A stretch of 64,000 nt of DNA from Microcystis elabens FACHB-917 (lineage in GTDB: Bacteria > Cyanobacteriota > Cyanobacteriia > PCC-6307 > Cyanobiaceae), in contig NZ_JACJSZ010000005.1 of assembly GCF_014698445.1 (NCBI RefSeq), positions 99,494 through 163,493 on the forward strand, written 5' to 3'. Of this stretch, positions 35,958 to 44,969 are shown piece after piece (positions within the stretch are counted from its first letter, which is position 1; each line of letters opens with the position of its first letter). The notes below the pieces were generated by a model, which saw only the letters and a program-made list of their open reading frames with translations, did not search any database and was not told where the DNA came from. A program made the position numbers and the translations under genes.

Positions 35958-36953
35958 TCAGCTGCTCTGGAAGGGGTTGGCCGGCATGCGCGCTTCGCAG
36001 CGCAGTGCCACCCGGTCCAGATCCCGGCGTTCCTCCTCCGCCAGGCACCAGGTTGTGGCGGCCGCCGCCGCTTCGGCCTGGGCGGGGCGACGCAGTCCCA
36101 CCAGGGGCAGGGCGCCATGGGCCCGGCACCAGTTGATCGCCACGGCCGCCATCGGCGCCTCGTGGGCGCTGGCGATCCGCTCCATGGTCTGCAGCAGGGG
36201 CTGGATGCGGGGCCCCAGCCTTCGGAACAGCAGACCCCGGGGTCCCGCCGGCAGCGCCGTCCCGGCTTCGCCCGGGGGCCGGGCCAACAGCCCGAGGGCC
36301 AGCGGGCTGTAGGCCAGCAGCTCGATGCCCAGCTCCCGGCAGACCGGAGCCACCCCCTCCACCGTGAGCGCTTCCGGGGCCAGCAGGGACAGCTGGACCT
36401 GCAGACTGGCCAGCCGCAGGCCCCGACGGGCCAGCCGTTCGTGCACGCGGCGCAGGCGGCGCGGGCCCAGGTTGGAGACCCCCAGGCTGCCCACCCGGCC
36501 CTGGGCCACCAGATCCGCCAGTCCCTCCAGCAGCGCCCCCTCCTGCCAGGGGGCGTAGCGGGCCGTGCTCCAGTGCAGCTGCACCCTGTCCAGGTGGCCC
36601 CTGAGCCGCCGCCGGGATGCCTCGAAAGCCGCAGCGAACCCACGGCGACCCAGGCGCCAGGGGAACGGGGCCAGCTTGGTGGCCACGGTCAGCCCCTGGC
36701 GGCGGGCCGGCGTCAGGGCGTTCACGAAGTCGCCCAGGAGCGACTCGCTGCGGCCTCCGAAGCGGCCGGTGCCATAGGAATCGGCCGTATCGAAGAACGT
36801 CAGCCCCAGGTCGACCGCCCGGCGGAAACAGGCGGCCAGCTCGTCGTCCCGGGCAGGGTCGTACCCCCAGAGGAACTGGTTTCCCCAGGCCCAGGTGCCG
36901 ACCCCGACCCCGGTGACGACCGACGGCCGCGGAGCGGGCAGGATGTCGGCCAT
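35958..36953 (-). CDS. Aldo/keto reductase
   Basis: A 331-residue NADPH-dependent (beta/alpha)8 reductase. Catalytic tetrad residues fit: Asp and Tyr in FFDTADSYGTGRFGGRSE, Lys in LTVATKLAPFPWRLG, and His in VQLHWSTARYAP. The cofactor-binding end contains [21 protein letters not shown] 36953 (MADILPAPRP) is the start. It closely resembles plant/cyanobacterial pyridoxal-reductase-like AKRs; the substrate is not assigned. Convergent with the preceding hypothetical gene, five bases apart. Confidence 0.9.
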   Translation of the reverse strand: MADILPAPRPSVVTGVGVGTWAWGNQFLWGYDPARDDELAACFRRAVDLGLTFFDTADSYGTGRFGGRSESLLGDFVNALTPARRQGLTVATKLAPFPWRLGRRGFAAAFEASRRRLRGHLDRVQLHWSTARYAPWQEGALLEGLADLVAQGRVGSLGVSNLGPRRLRRVHERLARRGLRLASLQVQLSLLAPEALTVEGVAPVCRELGIELLAYSPLALGLLARPPGEAGTALPAGPRGLLFRRLGPRIQPLLQTMERIASAHEAPMAAVAINWCRAHGALPLVGLRRPAQAEAAAAATTWCLAEEERRDLDRVALRCEARMPANPFQSS

Positions 36954-37016
36954 GGCGATCACGCAGGTCCCGGTCCGTTGCCATGATCGACCCGATCCTC
37001 CCCCCGGGGACCCGCG

Positions 37017-37199
37017 ATGACCATCCCCTCGGGCGTCGGGCCGACATCCGCCCCAAGCGAGCCCATCGCCGTGCCCGCTGCCGCCTCGGCGGCGGGCCCA
37101 GGCCCTGCCGCCGACCCGGTGCTCTGCCACCACTGCGGCCGGACGGCCCGCAACGGGATCAGCTGCCAGGGCATCTGCGTCGCCGACTCGGGCTATTGA
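37017..37199 (+). CDS. Small Cys-rich (zinc-ribbon-like) protein
   Basis: A 60-residue protein: an Ala/Pro-rich, probably disordered first half, then LCHHCGRTARNGISCQGICV and ADSGY. The four cysteines (C-x2-C, C-x3-C) plus His could bind zinc or a cluster. The C-terminal motif looks strongly constrained. Its TGA overlaps the next gene's TTG (TTGA), which suggests coupling to a secreted protein. Confidence 0.62.
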   Translation: MTIPSGVGPTSAPSEPIAVPAAASAAGPGPAADPVLCHHCGRTARNGISCQGICVADSGY

Positions 37200-37726
37200 A
37201 GCTCCGGCCCGGCCCGGCGGCCCTGGTGGGGCTGACCCTCCTGCTGGCCCTGGACATCAGCCGGGCACCCCTGGGGGCCCAGGACATGCCGGGCGACGAC
37301 TTCGGCCGCTGGGAACGGAGCCTGCGCCGCTGCAGCGTCATCACCCCCTCCGTCACGGGCCCGGCGCCACCACCGGCCAGCTGCCGCCTGCTGCGCCTCG
37401 ACCAGCAGATGCAGGGACTGCTCAGTGTCCGGTTCCTGCAGCCGGGTGGCCAGGGCTCCTTCCTCGATCGCCAGCTGGTCTTCGCCGGGGTGCTGGCGGA
37501 AGGCTCCCCCTCCATGGCGTGCCGCCGCAGCCGCTGCGAGCCGCGCTGGCCGTTGCGGCTGCGGGTGAGCGCCGTGGGGCAGGCGGGGTTCGGTGACGGG
37601 AGCGCCGCGCTGGGGCCGACCAGGGCCGAGCTGGCCAGCGGCCAGTGTCTGCTCGACGAACGCGCCTTTCGCTGCGAAGCCACCGGCCCCGAGGGACGGC
37701 AGTGGCGGGTGGAGGCCGCCCCCTGA
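37196..37726 (+). CDS. Exported Cys-containing protein, unknown function
   Basis: A 176-residue product from TTG 37196, starting with a basic-hydrophobic signal (LKLRPGPAALVGLTLLLALD, then a cut near APLGAQD). The mature part has several Cys (SLRRCSVITPS, PASCRLLRL, MACRRSRCEPRW, GQCLLDERAFRCE), suggesting disulfides in the periplasm or lumen. No family is recognised. Confidence 0.58.
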   Translation: MKLRPGPAALVGLTLLLALDISRAPLGAQDMPGDDFGRWERSLRRCSVITPSVTGPAPPPASCRLLRLDQQMQGLLSVRFLQPGGQGSFLDRQLVFAGVLAEGSPSMACRRSRCEPRWPLRLRVSAVGQAGFGDGSAALGPTRAELASGQCLLDERAFRCEATGPEGRQWRVEAAP

Positions 37727-37861
37727 GCGGCGCGGGCCGGAGACGGCGGTGGGACCAGGGAGGCGAAGCGGGAAGACGCAGATGACGATCGGCAACGAAG
37801 GCCATAGACAGGTCGTCGCTCTTCAGATTCTCTTTATGATTGATCCGTTCGGGAGATGGCC

Positions 37862-37945
37862 ATGCCCCCATCCACGTCTCTGCTGGCCCTGGTGGGCGTC
37901 GTGGGCTTCGCCCTCATCTCCCTGCTCCTGGGCGTTCTCCCCTGA
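37862..37945 (+). CDS. Possible 27-residue membrane peptide
   Basis: ATG 37862 after a GGGAG ribosome site (about 37852-37856) encodes MPPSTSLLALVGVVGFALIS then LLLGVLP. This would be one transmembrane helix with almost no flanking residues. Upstream TTTATGATT (about 37832-37840) could be a -10 element. It is similar in size to photosystem accessory peptides but matches none I know. Confidence 0.35.
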   Translation: MPPSTSLLALVGVVGFALISLLLGVLP

Positions 37946-38562
37946 GCCGCCACGACGGACGTTCCGCCCGTCGGCCTGTCGACCAGGGACGCCTTCAGCC
38001 GCATCGATCAGCGAGACCCGGGGGGGGGTGAGGCTCGGGAGAGGGTTCAAGGCGGGAGTTCAGGGACGAGTCCATCGGCACCCTGCAGCGTTCCGTGCCG
38101 TTCAACGACATCGGCAGCGTCGTTGAGGTCATCGGTCGTCGATTCGGTGGCGGCCGCCAACAGCGAACGCCACGCCGGCGATACGGTTCATGTCCCGTTC
38201 TTCCAGGATCCGGCGAGCCTGCCCCCCGCCGATCCAATCGTGGTGAACGACATGCTGCAGCCGCTCCCCGACCGGGTGGTGCGGGATGATCTCGACCACT
38301 CCATGACGAAGGACCGCCGACAGATCGTCACCAACCGCGATCATCCGCCCCAGTCGCGTCGCAATCAGGCCATCGACGCGCTGGCATGGGGTCCGCTGCC
38401 CCTCGAGCTGCCGCCCTTCGAGGGAGACGCCTCCCCCCTGGTTCAGCGGGTGGTGCTGACGCCGGTGTCCATGCGTCTGCAGAGGAAGCGGACGGATCGG
38501 GGCAGGGTGAGGATCGGGGACGGGTCAGGATCGGGGAAAGTGGCCCGTTCACCCGCAATCAC
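37946..38562. other. Gene-free or decayed 617-base region
   Basis: No convincing gene. Short open frames on both strands lack conserved patterns; on the minus strand two out-of-phase pieces (IAGVAFAVGGRHRIDD, and DDLNDAADVVERHGTLQGAD) might be parts of one lost gene. A short imperfect tandem repeat of GGATCGGGG lies at about 38493-38536. Confidence 0.4.
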
Positions 38563-38766
38563 TCACCAGTTTCCGACTCTCTTGAGGGCGGTGTAGTACT
38601 CGATGATGGCATCCTCGAGGATGGCCCTGGGAGAGGAAGGAAGCTGAATGCGTTCGCGATAGACCTGGATCTTCTCAATCATTTCCAGACATTCCTCGCT
38701 GAGCAGAGCCACGAGCGGATCCGGCACTTCCGGGGAATTGGCTCCCACCGCAGTCCTCATCGTCAT
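38563..38766 (-). CDS. Small conserved hypothetical protein
   Basis: A 67-residue product, mostly helical: VPDPLVALLSEECLEMIEKI, QVYRERIQLPSSPRAILEDA, IIEYYTALKRVGNW. The regular amphipathic pattern and mixed charge suggest a real soluble protein, perhaps a small DNA-binding or regulatory factor. Start at ATG 38766 or 38760. No named family recognised. Confidence 0.55.
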   Translation of the reverse strand: MTMRTAVGANSPEVPDPLVALLSEECLEMIEKIQVYRERIQLPSSPRAILEDAIIEYYTALKRVGNW

Positions 38767-38867
38767 GTCCGCTGCAGTCTGCCACCGATGGGCGATCCCC
38801 GTGCCCGAGGCTTTCCCGCGCCGGGGAGCCTCTGCGGGGAGCTTCCGCCGGTCACCCGTCGTTGTAG

Positions 38868-38938
38868 AGGCGGCACCCAGATTCGAACTGGGGATAAAGG
38901 ATTTGCAATCCTCTGCCTTACCACTTGGCCATGCCGCC
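38868..38938 (-). tRNA. tRNA-Cys (GCA)
   Basis: A 71-base cloverleaf on the minus strand: acceptor GGCGGCA/TGCCGCC with discriminator T, anticodon stem AGGAT/ATCCT with loop TGCAA core giving GCA, and T arm CCCAG-TTCGAAT-CTGGG. The short variable loop suits Cys. CCA is not encoded. Confidence 0.96.
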
Positions 38939-38982
38939 TGCCGGGGAGCAAACTCCCCGCAGCGGATCGTATCAGCCATGGC

Positions 38983-40233
38983 ATGTCCTCCCCCCGTCTG
39001 CTGGTTCTGAGCAACGGCCACGGGGAGGATCTGATCGCGCTGCGACTGATCGAGGCCCTCCGGCAGCAGGATCCGGGGCTCGAGGTTGCCGTGCTTCCGC
39101 TGGTGGGGATCGGCCAGGCCTACGCCGGCGCCGAGGCGGCCGGAGAGCTGCGGCGGGTCGGCCCGCAGCTGCCGCTGCCCAGCGGCGGCTTCAGCAACCA
39201 GAGCCTGACCGGGCTGCTGAAGGACCTGGCGGCCGGTCTGCCGCTGCTGAGCTGGCGCCAGTGGCGGATCGTGCGCCGCTGGGGCCGGCAGGGCCTGCCG
39301 ATCCTGGCGGTGGGCGACCTGCTGCCCCTGCTGCTGGCCTGGGCGGGCGGCGGCCCCTACGGCTTCCTGGGCACCCCGAAGAGCGACCACACCTGGGCCT
39401 CCCCGGCTCCGGCCGGCTGGGGCCGCTCCCCCCTGGCCGATGGCTACCACCGGGTCAAGGGCAGCGAATGGGACCCCTGGGAATGGGCCCTGATGGGCCG
39501 GCGGCGCTGCCGGCTGGTGGCGGTGCGGGACCGGCTCACCGCCCGGGGGCTGCGCCGCCACGGGGTGCGGGCCGTCGCCCCGGGCAACCCGATGATGGAT
39601 GGTTTCGCCCCGGCGCCGGCGCCGCCCCCCTGGCTGCAGGGACGCCGGCGACTGCTGCTGTTGCCCGGCAGCCGCCTGCCCGAGGCCCTCGGCAACCTGC
39701 GCGGCCTGCTGGAGGCCCTGCCGCCGGCTGATGGCTGCCTCCCGATCAGCGTGCTGCTGGCCACCGGCAGCCATCCCGATGCCGCCGAACTGGCCGCCCC
39801 CCTGGCGGCTGCGGGCTTCGCCCCCGGCACGCCGCCGGAGGGCTCGGGGGCCACGGCCCTCTGGCATCGCGGCCCCCTCGAACTGCTGGTGGGGCCTGGC
39901 CGGTTCGCCGCCTGGGCGCCGCTGGCGGAGCTGGGGCTGGCCACCGCCGGCACCGCCACCGAGCAGCTGGTGGGGCTGGGGGTGCCGGCCCTGTCGCTGC
40001 CGGGGCCAGGGCCCCAGTTCAAGGCCGGCTTCGCCCGCCGCCAGAGCCGGCTCCTGGGGGGAGCGGTGCAGCCCTGCCACGGCCCCGCGGAACTGCGGGC
40101 CCGGCTGCTCACCCTCCTTGACGACGACCGGGAGCGGGCCCGTCGGGGCCGGATCGGCCGGCGCCGCATGGGCCCGGCCGGCGGCAGCGCCCGGCTGGCG
40201 GCGCTGATCCGGGAGCGGCTGCTGCCGGGCTAA
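38983..40233 (+). CDS. Lipid-A-disaccharide synthase-related glycosyltransferase
   Basis: A 416-residue GT-B protein of the LpxB-related cyanobacterial family. It has LLVLSNGHGEDLIALRLIEA at the N-terminus, GGFSNQSLTGLLKDLAAGLP, VGDLLPLLLAW, FLGTPKSDHTWA, GNPMMDGFAP, LLLLPGSRLPEALGNL, and a UDP-sugar-site region LGLATAGTATEQLVGLGVPA. It is not a true LpxB: these genes occur in cyanobacteria alongside it, and acceptor and donor are unknown. It begins 44 bases past the divergent tRNA-Cys. Confidence 0.85.
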   Translation: MSSPRLLVLSNGHGEDLIALRLIEALRQQDPGLEVAVLPLVGIGQAYAGAEAAGELRRVGPQLPLPSGGFSNQSLTGLLKDLAAGLPLLSWRQWRIVRRWGRQGLPILAVGDLLPLLLAWAGGGPYGFLGTPKSDHTWASPAPAGWGRSPLADGYHRVKGSEWDPWEWALMGRRRCRLVAVRDRLTARGLRRHGVRAVAPGNPMMDGFAPAPAPPPWLQGRRRLLLLPGSRLPEALGNLRGLLEALPPADGCLPISVLLATGSHPDAAELAAPLAAAGFAPGTPPEGSGATALWHRGPLELLVGPGRFAAWAPLAELGLATAGTATEQLVGLGVPALSLPGPGPQFKAGFARRQSRLLGGAVQPCHGPAELRARLLTLLDDDRERARRGRIGRRRMGPAGGSARLAALIRERLLPG

Positions 40234-40272
40234 GGGGATGATGGGGGCGACCGCCCCCGCTTCCCCGCACCG

Positions 40273-40530
40273 ATGCCCGGCATCCCCGACCGCAGCTTCA
40301 ACGCCGCCTGCGGTCATCTGGCCACGGACCTGGGCATCAGCCTGGCGGCGGCCCGCCGCCGGGTGGAGATCCTGGCGGCCAGGGAAGGGCTCCGGGACAC
40401 GGCCGCCAAGATCGCCCTGGCGGAGCGACTGCTAGAGGAAACCCGGGCCAGCGGCCTCGACCGGGGCCAGCTGTTCGACGGCCAGCTGCGGTCGGTGGGG
40501 GAGGACGATCACTTCATGATCGAGGACTGA
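40273..40530 (+). CDS. Small conserved hypothetical protein
   Basis: An 85-residue protein: IPDRSFNAACGHLATDLGIS, LAAARRRVEILAAREGLRDT, AAKIALAERLLEETRASG and an acidic tail VGEDDHFMIED. The LAAARRRVEILAAR segment could be a helix-turn-helix-like or coiled region. It lies 39 bases after the LpxB-related gene and is probably cotranscribed. Confidence 0.65.
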   Translation: MPGIPDRSFNAACGHLATDLGISLAAARRRVEILAAREGLRDTAAKIALAERLLEETRASGLDRGQLFDGQLRSVGEDDHFMIED

Positions 40531-40572
40531 GCGCTCCCGCCGGGCTCGTTGACGCCCCCCTTGCCGACCCCT

Positions 40573-41238
40573 TCAGTGTTCGAAGACCTGGGTGAACCGC
40601 TGCCGGTCGAGGGCGGAGAAGACGGGGACGCAGGCGAAGCAGCGGCGGGCCAGCTCCCAGCGCTCCTCCCGGCGTAGCATCACCTCCAGCCGGTACCGGG
40701 CGGCCAGCAGCCAGCGCACGTCACCGGCGGCATAGGCCAGCTGGCTGTTGCTGAGCTCCTCCACCCGGCCCCAGTCCGAACTCTGGGCCTGCTTGTCGAG
40801 TTCCACCCCCACCAGCTCGTTGACCACGTCCTTGAGGCCGTGACGCGGGGCGTAGGTGCGGGCCAGCCGGCTGGCCACCTTGGTGCAGAACACCGGCTCG
40901 ACGGCAATGCCGAGGTTCTCCGCCAGCGCCGCCACATCGAAGCGGGCGAAGTGGAACACCTTCTCGATCGCCGGGTTCTCGCACAGGGCCTTCAGCCGCG
41001 GCGCCTCCGTCTGGCCGCGTGCGACCCGGATGCAGCAGACGTTGTCGTCGTCATCGCAGATCTGCACCAGGCAGAGGCGGTCGCGCCCATGGATCAGTCC
41101 CATGGCCTCGGTGTCGATCGCCAGGGCCCGGGCCTGGCCGAACAGCTCCTGCCAGTCGGCATCGAGGTCGTGGTCGAAGACAGCGAAACGGGCCGGCGGA
41201 CCGGGGCTGGCACTGCTGCTGGAAGGGCTCTGGGCCAT
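40573..41238 (-). CDS. Ribonuclease D-like 3'-5' exonuclease
   Basis: A 221-residue single DEDDy exonuclease domain without HRDC. ExoI is LAIDTEAMGL (Asp, Glu), ExoII VFHFARFDVAALAENLG (Asp), ExoIII YAAGDVRWLLAARY (Tyr, Asp). This short form is common in cyanobacteria and probably trims structured RNA 3' ends. It is divergent from the complex-assembly gene. Confidence 0.9.
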   Translation of the reverse strand: MAQSPSSSSASPGPPARFAVFDHDLDADWQELFGQARALAIDTEAMGLIHGRDRLCLVQICDDDDNVCCIRVARGQTEAPRLKALCENPAIEKVFHFARFDVAALAENLGIAVEPVFCTKVASRLARTYAPRHGLKDVVNELVGVELDKQAQSSDWGRVEELSNSQLAYAAGDVRWLLAARYRLEVMLRREERWELARRCFACVPVFSALDRQRFTQVFEH

Positions 41239-41330
41239 GGGGGATCGGGGGGGAGCCGGCCATCGTCGCCCACGGCAGCCGCCGACCGGGCCGGTCGGGC
41301 CAGAATGCGGACCCGATCGGCCTCGCCGCC

Positions 41331-41882
41331 ATGTCCACCCTGGGTTCCACCCTGCTGCTCACCCTGCTGATGGCCATCGGGCTGGTCTTCTTTCTGAGGG
41401 CCGCCAGCAAGGACCGCACCACGGTGGTGGACGTGCGCTCCCCCCAGCCGCCCGTGCAGGTGCTCGACGGCCTCTCCACCTGGCTCACCGCCCGGGGCTG
41501 GCAGACCGAGGCCGGCGATCCCGAGCGCCAGCTGCTGCGGTTCCGCGGTCAGGTGCGCTCCAGCCTGCCCCTCGCCCTGCTGCTGTCGCTGCTGGGCAGC
41601 GTCGGGGCCGCCTGCCTGGGCCTGGTGCTGCGCCAGGTGCTGCCCTCCCTCGGCTGGTGGCCCCTGCTGCTGGCCCTGACCGGCCCGCTGGCCGGGGTGG
41701 TCTACCGGAAGCGGGCCGCCCGGCCCGAGTGCTTGGAGCTGCGCCTGATCAGCGGCGACGGCGACGCCGGCAGCACCCTGCGCCTGCGCGCCCACCGCGA
41801 TGAACTGATCGCCATCGAGCGGGAACTGGGCCCCGGGCTCCAGCTGGCCAGCGACGGCTCCCTGCTGTCCTCGCCGATCTGA
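41331..41882 (+). CDS. Cofactor assembly of complex C subunit B (CCB2/CCB4-like)
   Basis: A 183-residue membrane protein with an N-terminal helix (STLLLTLLMAIGLVFFLRAA), the conserved RTTVVDVRSPQPPVQVLDGL, two middle helices (ALLLSLLGSVGAACLGLVL and LGWWPLLLALTGPLAGVVY), and a soluble end with LRAHRDELIAIERELG. The family supports covalent attachment of heme c-n to cytochrome b6, by homology with algal CCB2/CCB4. A two-base gap separates it from the next start. Confidence 0.78.
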   Translation: MSTLGSTLLLTLLMAIGLVFFLRAASKDRTTVVDVRSPQPPVQVLDGLSTWLTARGWQTEAGDPERQLLRFRGQVRSSLPLALLLSLLGSVGAACLGLVLRQVLPSLGWWPLLLALTGPLAGVVYRKRAARPECLELRLISGDGDAGSTLRLRAHRDELIAIERELGPGLQLASDGSLLSSPI

Positions 41883-41886
41883 GCCG

Positions 41887-42762
41887 ATGGGTTTCCCTCC
41901 CCCGTCCTGGCTGCTGGGGCCGGCCCTGCTGATCGGCAGCCTCGGCCCCCTGACGCCGCTGGCCCATGGTGCCGAAGCGGCGCTGCCGGCCAGCCCGATC
42001 CAGACGACGGCGCTGGCCAGCATGGATCCGATCACCGGTCCCCGCAGCCGCCTGGCCCGCGACTGGATCGGCCTCCGCGCCGTCGATCCGGACACCCCGA
42101 TCCTGGTGCTGGCCGGCCATGCCGACTCCCAGGGCATGGCGGGGGCCGGCACCAGCGGTGCGGCCGTGGCCGCCGGGGCGCCGCCCATGCTTGCGGGCAT
42201 CAGCGACGAGCTCTACTGGAACCTGGTCGTCGCGGAGGCGGTGGTGACCCTGGGCCAGCAGCGGGGGCTGCGCATCAGCCAGTACCGCCCCCCCTTCCGC
42301 ACGATCCGGGACGGCGATCACCCCAGCACCAACTGGAGCGTGGGCCGTCAGCACGCCGCCGCCGGGGGCTACGCGCTGGAGATCCACTTCGATGCCTGGG
42401 GCCCCGACGGCATCGGATCGGGGCTGATCCCACCACTGCACCGCCCTTTCGGCTCCCTCGACGAAAGCCTGGCCGCGGCCTTTGGCGGCTTCCCGATGGC
42501 CTTCCGCGGCGGCCTCGGGGGACCCAGGCGCGGCATTGCCATCCTGGAGGTGGGCAAGCTGGAGGGTCCGCTGGAGCGCTCGCTGCGCGACCCGGCCACC
42601 CGTGCCGCCACGGTGGCGGCCATCGCCGAGCGGATCGTGACGGCCCTGGAGGTGGGCCTTGGCCGCAGCCCGGCCACCGCCCTCCCCCTCAGCCCACCGC
42701 CTGGTGGGGTCGGCAGCGCTCCTCCAGGGAAGGGTCTTCAAGCCAGTTCTGCGGACGAGTGA
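41887..42762 (+). CDS. Exported N-acetylmuramoyl-L-alanine amidase-like protein
   Basis: A 291-residue protein with a signal peptide ([20 protein letters not shown]). The folded part suggests an Amidase_3-type zinc hydrolase: [14 protein letters not shown] (His), [20 protein letters not shown] (Glu), [16 protein letters not shown] (His) and [12 protein letters not shown] (catalytic Glu). The spacing fits the H-E-H-E scheme, but the motifs are atypical, so the substrate is not certain. Its last 74 bases overlap the convergent hemF. Confidence 0.55.
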   Translation: MGFPPPSWLLGPALLIGSLGPLTPLAHGAEAALPASPIQTTALASMDPITGPRSRLARDWIGLRAVDPDTPILVLAGHADSQGMAGAGTSGAAVAAGAPPMLAGISDELYWNLVVAEAVVTLGQQRGLRISQYRPPFRTIRDGDHPSTNWSVGRQHAAAGGYALEIHFDAWGPDGIGSGLIPPLHRPFGSLDESLAAAFGGFPMAFRGGLGGPRRGIAILEVGKLEGPLERSLRDPATRAATVAAIAERIVTALEVGLGRSPATALPLSPPPGGVGSAPPGKGLQASSADE

Positions 42763-43714
42763 ATAGGTCGGTCAGCAGGGCCTCGCGGCTGCCCGCCGCC
42801 GCCGTGTAGCCGTACTCCCAGCGCACCAGGGGCGGCAGCGACATCAGGATCGACTCGGTGCGGCCGTTGGTCTGCAGGCCGAAGATCGTGCCCCGGTCGA
42901 ACACCAGGTTGAACTCCACGTAGCGGCCGCGGCGGTAGAGCTGGAACTGGCGTTCCACCTCGCCCCAGGGGATCCCCTGGCGGCGTTCCACGATCGGCAC
43001 GTAGCTCGGCAGGAAGGCGTTGCCGCAGGCCGAGGCCAGGGCAAACAGCTGCTCCCAGTCCTGGTGGAGCGGCCCGACCGCGGCGCTGGCCGCCGCCGCC
43101 GGTCCTTCGGGGTCGCCTCCCTTGTAGAGCACCCCGCCCGGGTCCTGGTAGTCGTAGAAGATGCCGCCCACCCCCCGGGTCTCGCCCCGGTGCTTCAGGA
43201 AGAAGTACTCGTCGCACCAGGGCTTGAACACCGTGTAGTAGGCGGGATCCACCCCGTCGCAGGCCCTCTTGAGGGTGCGGTGGAAGTGGCGGGCGTCCTC
43301 CAGGAAGGGGTAGTAGGGGGTGAGGTCGGCGCCACCGCCGAACCACCACACCGGCCCCGCCTCGAAGTAGCGGTAGTTGAGGTGCACCGTGGGCACCCAG
43401 GGGTTGCGGGGATGCAGCACCATCGAGGTGCCGGTGGCGAACCAGCGGTGGCCCTCCGCCTCGGGGCGCTGGGAGAGGATGGAGGGTGGCAGCCGCTCGC
43501 CCTCCACCTCGGAGAAGTTGACGCCGCCCTGCTCGAACACGCGGCCTTCCTTCATCACCCGGGAACGGCCGCCGCCGCCCTCGGGCCGCTCCCAGCTCTG
43601 CTCCTCGAAGTCGGCCCCGCCGTCGAGGCTCGCGAGACCCGTGCAGATCGAATCCTGCAGGCCCATCAGCAGGGCCTTGGCGCGGCTGCGGGAATCGGCA
43701 GGTGGCATCTCCAT
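42689..43714 (-). CDS. hemF: Coproporphyrinogen III oxidase, aerobic
   Basis: HemF oxidatively decarboxylates coproporphyrinogen III in heme and chlorophyll synthesis, using O2. The 341-residue protein has the family blocks: [80 protein letters not shown] and [23 protein letters not shown] 43714 ([10 protein letters not shown]) is used; 43708 is equally possible. Divergent from mrp. Confidence 0.96.
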   Translation of the reverse strand: MEMPPADSRSRAKALLMGLQDSICTGLASLDGGADFEEQSWERPEGGGGRSRVMKEGRVFEQGGVNFSEVEGERLPPSILSQRPEAEGHRWFATGTSMVLHPRNPWVPTVHLNYRYFEAGPVWWFGGGADLTPYYPFLEDARHFHRTLKRACDGVDPAYYTVFKPWCDEYFFLKHRGETRGVGGIFYDYQDPGGVLYKGGDPEGPAAAASAAVGPLHQDWEQLFALASACGNAFLPSYVPIVERRQGIPWGEVERQFQLYRRGRYVEFNLVFDRGTIFGLQTNGRTESILMSLPPLVRWEYGYTAAAGSREALLTDLFTRPQNWLEDPSLEERCRPHQAVG

Positions 43715-43858
43715 GGAACGGCAGCGCGGCGGACGCGGAACATCCGCACACCTTTTCAGCCCGTCGGGGGGTCCCACAAGGGTTCGAGAGCGTCTGTCAC
43801 GGGCTGGGCAAGGGGCCGCCCCTAGGATCGTCTTCCACCCCGACCCTGCCGCCGCCGC

Positions 43859-44965
43859 ATGGCCAGCGCCGACAACCTCCTCGAGGCCCTGCAGCCGCTC
43901 CGCGACGCCGGCAGCGGCCGCAGCCTGCTGGAGCTGGGCTGGATCAGCGACCTGCGCCAGCAGGGCGGCCGGGCGGTGTTCCGGCTGGCCCTGCCCGGCT
44001 TCGCCAACAGCCAGCGGGAGCGCATCGCCGCCGAGGCCCGCGGCGCCCTGCTGGCGGTGGAAGGGATCGACGACGTGCAGATCGAACTGGCCCAACCCAC
44101 CGCCCCCCCCTCCTCGGGACCGATCGGCGCCGCCGGCCACGGCCCCGGCGGGGCCCAGCTGCCGCAGCGGCAGGGCATCCCCGGCGTGCGCCAGGTGATC
44201 GCCGTCAGCAGCGGCAAGGGGGGCGTGGGCAAGAGCACCGTGGCGGTCAACCTGGCCTGTGCCCTGGCCGCCTCCGGCCTGAGGGTGGGCCTGCTCGATG
44301 CCGACATCTACGGGCCCAATGCGCCCACCATGCTGGGCGTGGCCGACCGCAGCCCCCAGGTGTCGGGCAGCGGCAACGACCAGGTGCTGGAGCCGATCGA
44401 GACCTGCGGCATCGTCATGGTCTCGATGGGTCTGCTGATCCAGGAGAACCAGCCGGTGGTGTGGCGCGGGCCGATGCTCAACGGCATCATCCGCCAGTTT
44501 CTTTATCAGGTGAACTGGGGCGAACGGGACGTGCTGGTGGTGGACCTGCCCCCCGGCACCGGCGACGCCCAGCTCACCCTGGCCCAGGCCGTGCCGATGG
44601 CCGGCGCGGTGATCGTCACCACGCCCCAGCAGGTGTCGCTGCAGGATGCCCGCCGCGGCCTGGCGATGTTCCTGCAGATGGGGGTGCCGGTGCTCGGCGT
44701 GGTGGAGAACATGACCGCCTTCATCCCGCCCGATCTGCCCGATCGCCGCTACCCCCTGTTCGGCAGCGGCGGCGGCCAGCGGCTGGCCGACGAGGCGGGC
44801 GTGCCCCTGCTGGCCCAGCTGCCCATGGAGATGCCCGTGCTCGAGGGCGGCGAGCGGGGCCGGCCGGTGGTGCTCTCGGCGCCGGACTCCGCCAGCGGCC
44901 GCGCCTTCACCGAGCTGGCCGGGCGATTGAGCGCCGGCTGCGCCCTCAGCCTGGCCCTCGCCTGA
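43859..44965 (+). CDS. Mrp/NBP35-type Fe-S carrier P-loop ATPase
   Basis: A 368-residue protein with an N-terminal MIP18/DUF59-like domain ([36 protein letters not shown]), a Gly-rich linker, and a deviant Walker A ([20 protein letters not shown]), then [14 protein letters not shown] and [15 protein letters not shown]. The usual C-terminal CxxC cluster motif of Mrp is absent: that segment reads [20 protein letters not shown]. This is as in some cyanobacterial and plastid HCF101-like forms. It probably carries or delivers Fe-S clusters, for example to photosystem I. Confidence 0.9.
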   Translation: MASADNLLEALQPLRDAGSGRSLLELGWISDLRQQGGRAVFRLALPGFANSQRERIAAEARGALLAVEGIDDVQIELAQPTAPPSSGPIGAAGHGPGGAQLPQRQGIPGVRQVIAVSSGKGGVGKSTVAVNLACALAASGLRVGLLDADIYGPNAPTMLGVADRSPQVSGSGNDQVLEPIETCGIVMVSMGLLIQENQPVVWRGPMLNGIIRQFLYQVNWGERDVLVVDLPPGTGDAQLTLAQAVPMAGAVIVTTPQQVSLQDARRGLAMFLQMGVPVLGVVENMTAFIPPDLPDRRYPLFGSGGGQRLADEAGVPLLAQLPMEMPVLEGGERGRPVVLSAPDSASGRAFTELAGRLSAGCALSLALA

Positions 44966-44969
44966 AACG

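Noticed and set aside
38941..38960. CCGGGGAGCAAACTCCCCG hairpin before the LpxB-related gene
   Set aside because: It lies right after the 5' end of the minus-strand tRNA-Cys and has no T run on either side; no clear terminator or regulatory role can be argued.
39444..40169. Minus-strand frame opposite the LpxB-related gene
   Set aside because: Pro/Arg/Ser-rich antisense sequence typical of GC-rich DNA, no start signal, and fully covered by a conserved gene.
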